From NCBI GenBank assembly GCA_040756085.1, contig JBFMAE010000208.1, positions 1 to 8,102 on the forward strand: a stretch of DNA of 8,102 bases, in the 5' to 3' direction. Of this stretch, positions 5,558 to 8,102 are shown one piece after another. Within the stretch, counting starts at the first letter, position 1; every line of letters starts with the position of its first letter. The position numbers and the translations under genes were made by a program. Origin of the DNA: JBFMAE01 sp040756085. Its GTDB lineage: Bacteria; Desulfobacterota; BSN033; UBA1163. A model generated the notes under the pieces. It was not told where the DNA came from. It made no database searches and saw nothing but the letters and a program-made list of their open reading frames with translations.

Positions 5558-7356
5558 GATGGAATCACATAACCCAATTTCTTCAGCGCCGAACGAAAAG
5601 CGCGTTGATTCTTTTTTGGAACCGCCAGCCTGTCGGTGCCAGCAAGAAAGCAGTATTTCCGGGCATCAGAGTCGCTGGCAATCAGCGCCGCCGTGGCTTC
5701 ATCTTTGATCGTGAAAAGAAGAGCCTCTTCTCCCTCCTTGACAGCAGATACCTTTTCGGCCACTTCCCGCAGGAAAATATCCACTCCCTCAGGGATTCCT
5801 GTAGAGGAATTGGATCTCAGGAAGGTGGTAATTTCTTCCATGGAGCCGCCTGATTCAAAGTAGGTCAACATTTGATGGGTATTTAGTTCCCAAATATAGT
5901 CACTTTTCAAGATGGCACACATCTCCAGACCGGCGATTTCGTCCGGCGACAGCTTTTTGCTCTGAGTCACAGCGATTTCATGGTTCGGAAGAATAGCAAA
6001 GAGATTCCGGGCTCCCTCCGCTGTTACAGGAGGAGTCCAGGTATCGCTGAGGTTAAAAACAAATGCGCCCAGCTCATTGAGCCTCACGTAGAGCAACCCG
6101 TCATACCGGCTGCAGAAACTCATCTCATCCTTACCCCATCGATCACCCAGTTCCGGCCAGAGGTGATGTGGAAACACATAGGCAATATCCACCAGGCCCA
6201 ATGTCGTCAGGGACTCCATCAGCAGGGCACGCAGATACTGCCGTTCCAGTTCCCCTTTAATATCCCCAAAATGGCCATACTGATGCTCTGAGAAATAGAG
6301 ATTATAAGGTTCGTCGGTTACCCTGAAGTCGTTCCCGGAGGCGAAAGCAAAACGATACGCCTCCTCCACACTCAACCACCGGTTAACAGGCCAGAGAGAA
6401 ATAGAATCAACAATAGGGATCTTACGCTCGGACGGTGACGTCATATACCGTTTGGCCCTACCGGACTGACCCTGGATATGCTCGATTCGGTTCAGTTCGT
6501 CAAAATCATCATTCTTTAAGAAAGCCTCCACACTGTCCTTGTATCGACTTACATCCGGTCCATTCAGCATTTCTTTGCCAGCCTCGGTGAGGCCCAGAGT
6601 GGAAGCCTTAGGTTTGGCCCATTTGCATTGTTGGATCAGCACTCCCCACGCATGGGCTCGGACGGCCCCGGCCTTTTCCTCATATTTATTCGTTTCTTCA
6701 AAGGGTGATTTCAGATCGAAATCGGACGAATCGAGTGCTGTTAAAAGAAGCCGAACGGCACTGTCCGTAGGACGGCGGCCCTTATCGGTTACTTTGATCT
6801 TTCCGGCTTGGACCAACCTCAAGACACGGCGGAGTTCAGTAAAAACGGCCTTTTCCCCCTCATGAATATGAAGAAGACGAGGGGGTTGATCCGGGCTGTG
6901 CGAATAACGCTTTGGAGGAAGATGAGAAGCAGGTAGAGAATCGACGGTTTTTACCTTCGCCTGCGCCGGCTGGGGAAGGAAATCCTGCAGCGGCTTTATT
7001 AACTCTTTCGGAACCTCATAGATATTCAGCGTATTCCGCTGGAACATCAGGGCGGTTAATACGGCTTGATCCGGCCTCATCCATGGATTGGGCAGAGGCG
7101 CCGAAATACCATATTTTGATGAAAATACGCTTGGATTGATACGTCCATTATGGAATGCAGCTTCAGCCAACAAAAGGAGCTCGATATTGGACATGTAATT
7201 CAAAACTCCCTGGAGGTCCTTTTCAACCTTTCTGGCCATTGCCTCAATAAGATCGCCTTTGCGTGTCAGGCTCTTGGGCAAATTTATTTTACGGGCCAGC
7301 GCTTTAAGAACATCAACGTTAAGATCTTCAAGAATTTTTGTGGGATAAGTCAGCAT
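5554..7356 (-). CDS. Motor-less XPB-associated protein with SAP-like N-terminus and Helic_C_3-type C-terminus
   Basis: This 600-residue protein has no Walker A or DEAD/DEVH box. Residues about 9-46 (LNVDVLKALARKINLPKSL, then RKGDLIEAM) resemble a SAP-type DNA-binding helix pair. The middle (about 50-440) is mostly helical and contains winged-helix-like stretches (KVTDKGRRPTDSAVRLLLTAL; LRALLMESLTTLGLVDIAYV). Residues 451-600 align by eye with the XPB N-terminal domain: NLFAILPNHEIAVTQS, then DYIWELNTHQMLTYFESGG, IPEGVDIFLREVAEKVS, and a final strand-helix LAVPKKNQRAFRSALKKLGY. Proteins of this sort are annotated as helicase-associated and sit beside XPB in other bacteria, including, as I recall, the Mycobacterium tuberculosis Rv0862c-Rv0861c pair. 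A DNA-binding partner of the helicase is the likely role. The ATG at 7356 follows a 31-base gap with a modest GAAGTGA; no in-frame disruption is seen. Confidence 0.82.
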   Translation of the reverse strand: MLTYPTKILEDLNVDVLKALARKINLPKSLTRKGDLIEAMARKVEKDLQGVLNYMSNIELLLLAEAAFHNGRINPSVFSSKYGISAPLPNPWMRPDQAVLTALMFQRNTLNIYEVPKELIKPLQDFLPQPAQAKVKTVDSLPASHLPPKRYSHSPDQPPRLLHIHEGEKAVFTELRRVLRLVQAGKIKVTDKGRRPTDSAVRLLLTALDSSDFDLKSPFEETNKYEEKAGAVRAHAWGVLIQQCKWAKPKASTLGLTEAGKEMLNGPDVSRYKDSVEAFLKNDDFDELNRIEHIQGQSGRAKRYMTSPSERKIPIVDSISLWPVNRWLSVEEAYRFAFASGNDFRVTDEPYNLYFSEHQYGHFGDIKGELERQYLRALLMESLTTLGLVDIAYVFPHHLWPELGDRWGKDEMSFCSRYDGLLYVRLNELGAFVFNLSDTWTPPVTAEGARNLFAILPNHEIAVTQSKKLSPDEIAGLEMCAILKSDYIWELNTHQMLTYFESGGSMEEITTFLRSNSSTGIPEGVDIFLREVAEKVSAVKEGEEALLFTIKDEATAALIASDSDARKYCFLAGTDRLAVPKKNQRAFRSALKKLGYVIPS

Positions 7357-7387
7357 TGGTGATCACTTCATCCATGGCTATATAAAG

Positions 7388-8102
7388 TTATAATGGTTTT
7401 ACCTTAAACCCATAATCCCGGCAACGCTTGATGAAATTGGCTGGATTGGATTTGCTCTTGACAAGAAGATAACCTGGCGGTCCACCAGGGTCAATGTACC
7501 CTTTCAACTTGCTATGATTTCTGATGGTTGAGAGCATCGCCGGGTTTTCCGGTTTAACGATAGCGCTACAAGCCTGGATGCGTAAGACGCCATCTATTTC
7601 CGGTTTCTCTTCAAGGAGACTTCTGATGCCTGATGGCAGAGGCTCCAACTCTTTCAGAAGATTAAGAAGTTCTCGGCCCCCAGAGGTTCGGGAAGGCATC
7701 TCGTTCATGGCCTTCCTATCGAGCTGAAACTCAAAGATCCGGTCAATCCTTTTGATTCTGCAATAGCGAAACAGGGGGATCAGCTTCTCCACCGGCAGAT
7801 CAGCTCCTGCAAAGACACATAGATTGGGTAAAACCCGAAAATTCTCTGCTTTCAGCGGCCTGGGTGACGGCGACTCAAGGCCTAATATGATCCGCCCTAT
7901 ATGGTTCAAAGAGAACCAGTCGATTTTTTGCTGTTCATCGACGTAAGCCCAGCCGGCATCAAAAAGGGCCCGAATCAGGGCCTGCTGCCCTTTAGGGTCT
8001 AACCAATCCTTCCACTGATAGACCGACAGGTCGGCATCCCTAATCGCCAGATTTTTCGCCAGAGCGATAAGCTCTTTTTCCGGCAATCTACTGAAAGCGA
8101 GA
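7388..8102 (-). CDS. Second motor-less XPB-associated-domain protein (5' end beyond window)
   Basis: This is the C-terminal part of a longer protein: the frame is open to the right edge (about 237 codons visible), and the TTG at 8086 is probably internal because coding-like sequence continues before it (LAFSR). Counting from 8086, residues about 35-70 look like a winged helix (ALIRALFDAGWAYVDEQQ, then FSLNHIGRIILGL). Residues 81-232 match the same domain as the two downstream genes: ENFRVLPNLCVFAGAD, then DRIFEFQLDRKAMNEM, LPSGIRSLLEEKPEIDG, and a closing GYLLVKSKSNPANFIKRCRDYGFKV. The order winged helix - 'LNxxG' - 'FxxLPN' parallels the 600-residue neighbour, so the two are probably paralogs. 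No helicase motor is visible, but one could lie in the missing N-terminal part. It is the first visible gene of the operon, 31 bases before the next. Confidence 0.68.
   Translation of the reverse strand, partial: LAFSRLPEKELIALAKNLAIRDADLSVYQWKDWLDPKGQQALIRALFDAGWAYVDEQQKIDWFSLNHIGRIILGLESPSPRPLKAENFRVLPNLCVFAGADLPVEKLIPLFRYCRIKRIDRIFEFQLDRKAMNEMPSRTSGGRELLNLLKELEPLPSGIRSLLEEKPEIDGVLRIQACSAIVKPENPAMLSTIRNHSKLKGYIDPGGPPGYLLVKSKSNPANFIKRCRDYGFKVKPL

Noticed and set aside
7359..7366. The 8-base palindrome GTGATCAC just before the 600-residue gene.
   Set aside because: It is short, internal to an operon and overlaps the likely ribosome binding region; nothing else supports a regulatory site.

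Overview
The window looks like a piece of a Gram-negative bacterial genome, possibly a deltaproteobacterium, a Nitrospirota member or another environmental lineage. The signs are an F-type conjugation operon with a periplasmic signal-peptide protein, Shine-Dalgarno starts, tightly packed operons and a short palindrome of the 'GCCTGCC...GGCAGGC' kind that I associate with such genomes. The lineage is an inference; there is no rRNA or tRNA here to settle it.

Left part (1-2427, minus strand): the start of an F-type type IV secretion / conjugative pilus operon, read from high to low coordinates. It begins with a protein made of three PKD-like beta domains, followed by TraL, TraE and TraK, the last running off the left edge. 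The genes are packed with gaps of 6 and 3 bases and one ATGA overlap. The PKD gene sits where the pilin gene traA would be expected. It appears to have lost its 5' end: its frame stays open upstream of the only ATG, into a hairpin repeat.

Middle (2398-3184, plus strand): a compact Phd/YefM-type antitoxin plus VapC-type PIN toxin module. It has a good sigma70-like promoter whose -10 box lies inside a perfect 6+1+6 palindrome, the likely autoregulatory operator. A further half-site lies at the antitoxin ribosome binding site. A possible opposite-facing promoter overlaps the same operator and would read into the tra block. Positions 3185-3397 separate this module from the next operon, which converges on it; I see no convincing gene or terminator there.

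Right part (3398-8102, minus strand, entering from the right edge): a four-gene operon centred on a bacterial XPB-type helicase. In transcription order it holds a partial winged-helix/XPB-associated-domain protein, a 600-residue protein with an N-terminal SAP-like segment and the same C-terminal domain, the XPB helicase itself, and a small protein of about 144 residues with no recognised function. The same domain (Helic_C_3-like, the type found at the N-terminus of bacterial XPB) can be traced in three consecutive genes, but only one carries the helicase motor. The natural reading is a DNA-repair or DNA-remodelling complex built from one motor and two motor-less paralogous partners, plus a small accessory protein. 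This operon is visibly more GC-rich than the toxin-antitoxin stretch, so the window seems to join two blocks of different origin with the toxin-antitoxin module at the seam.
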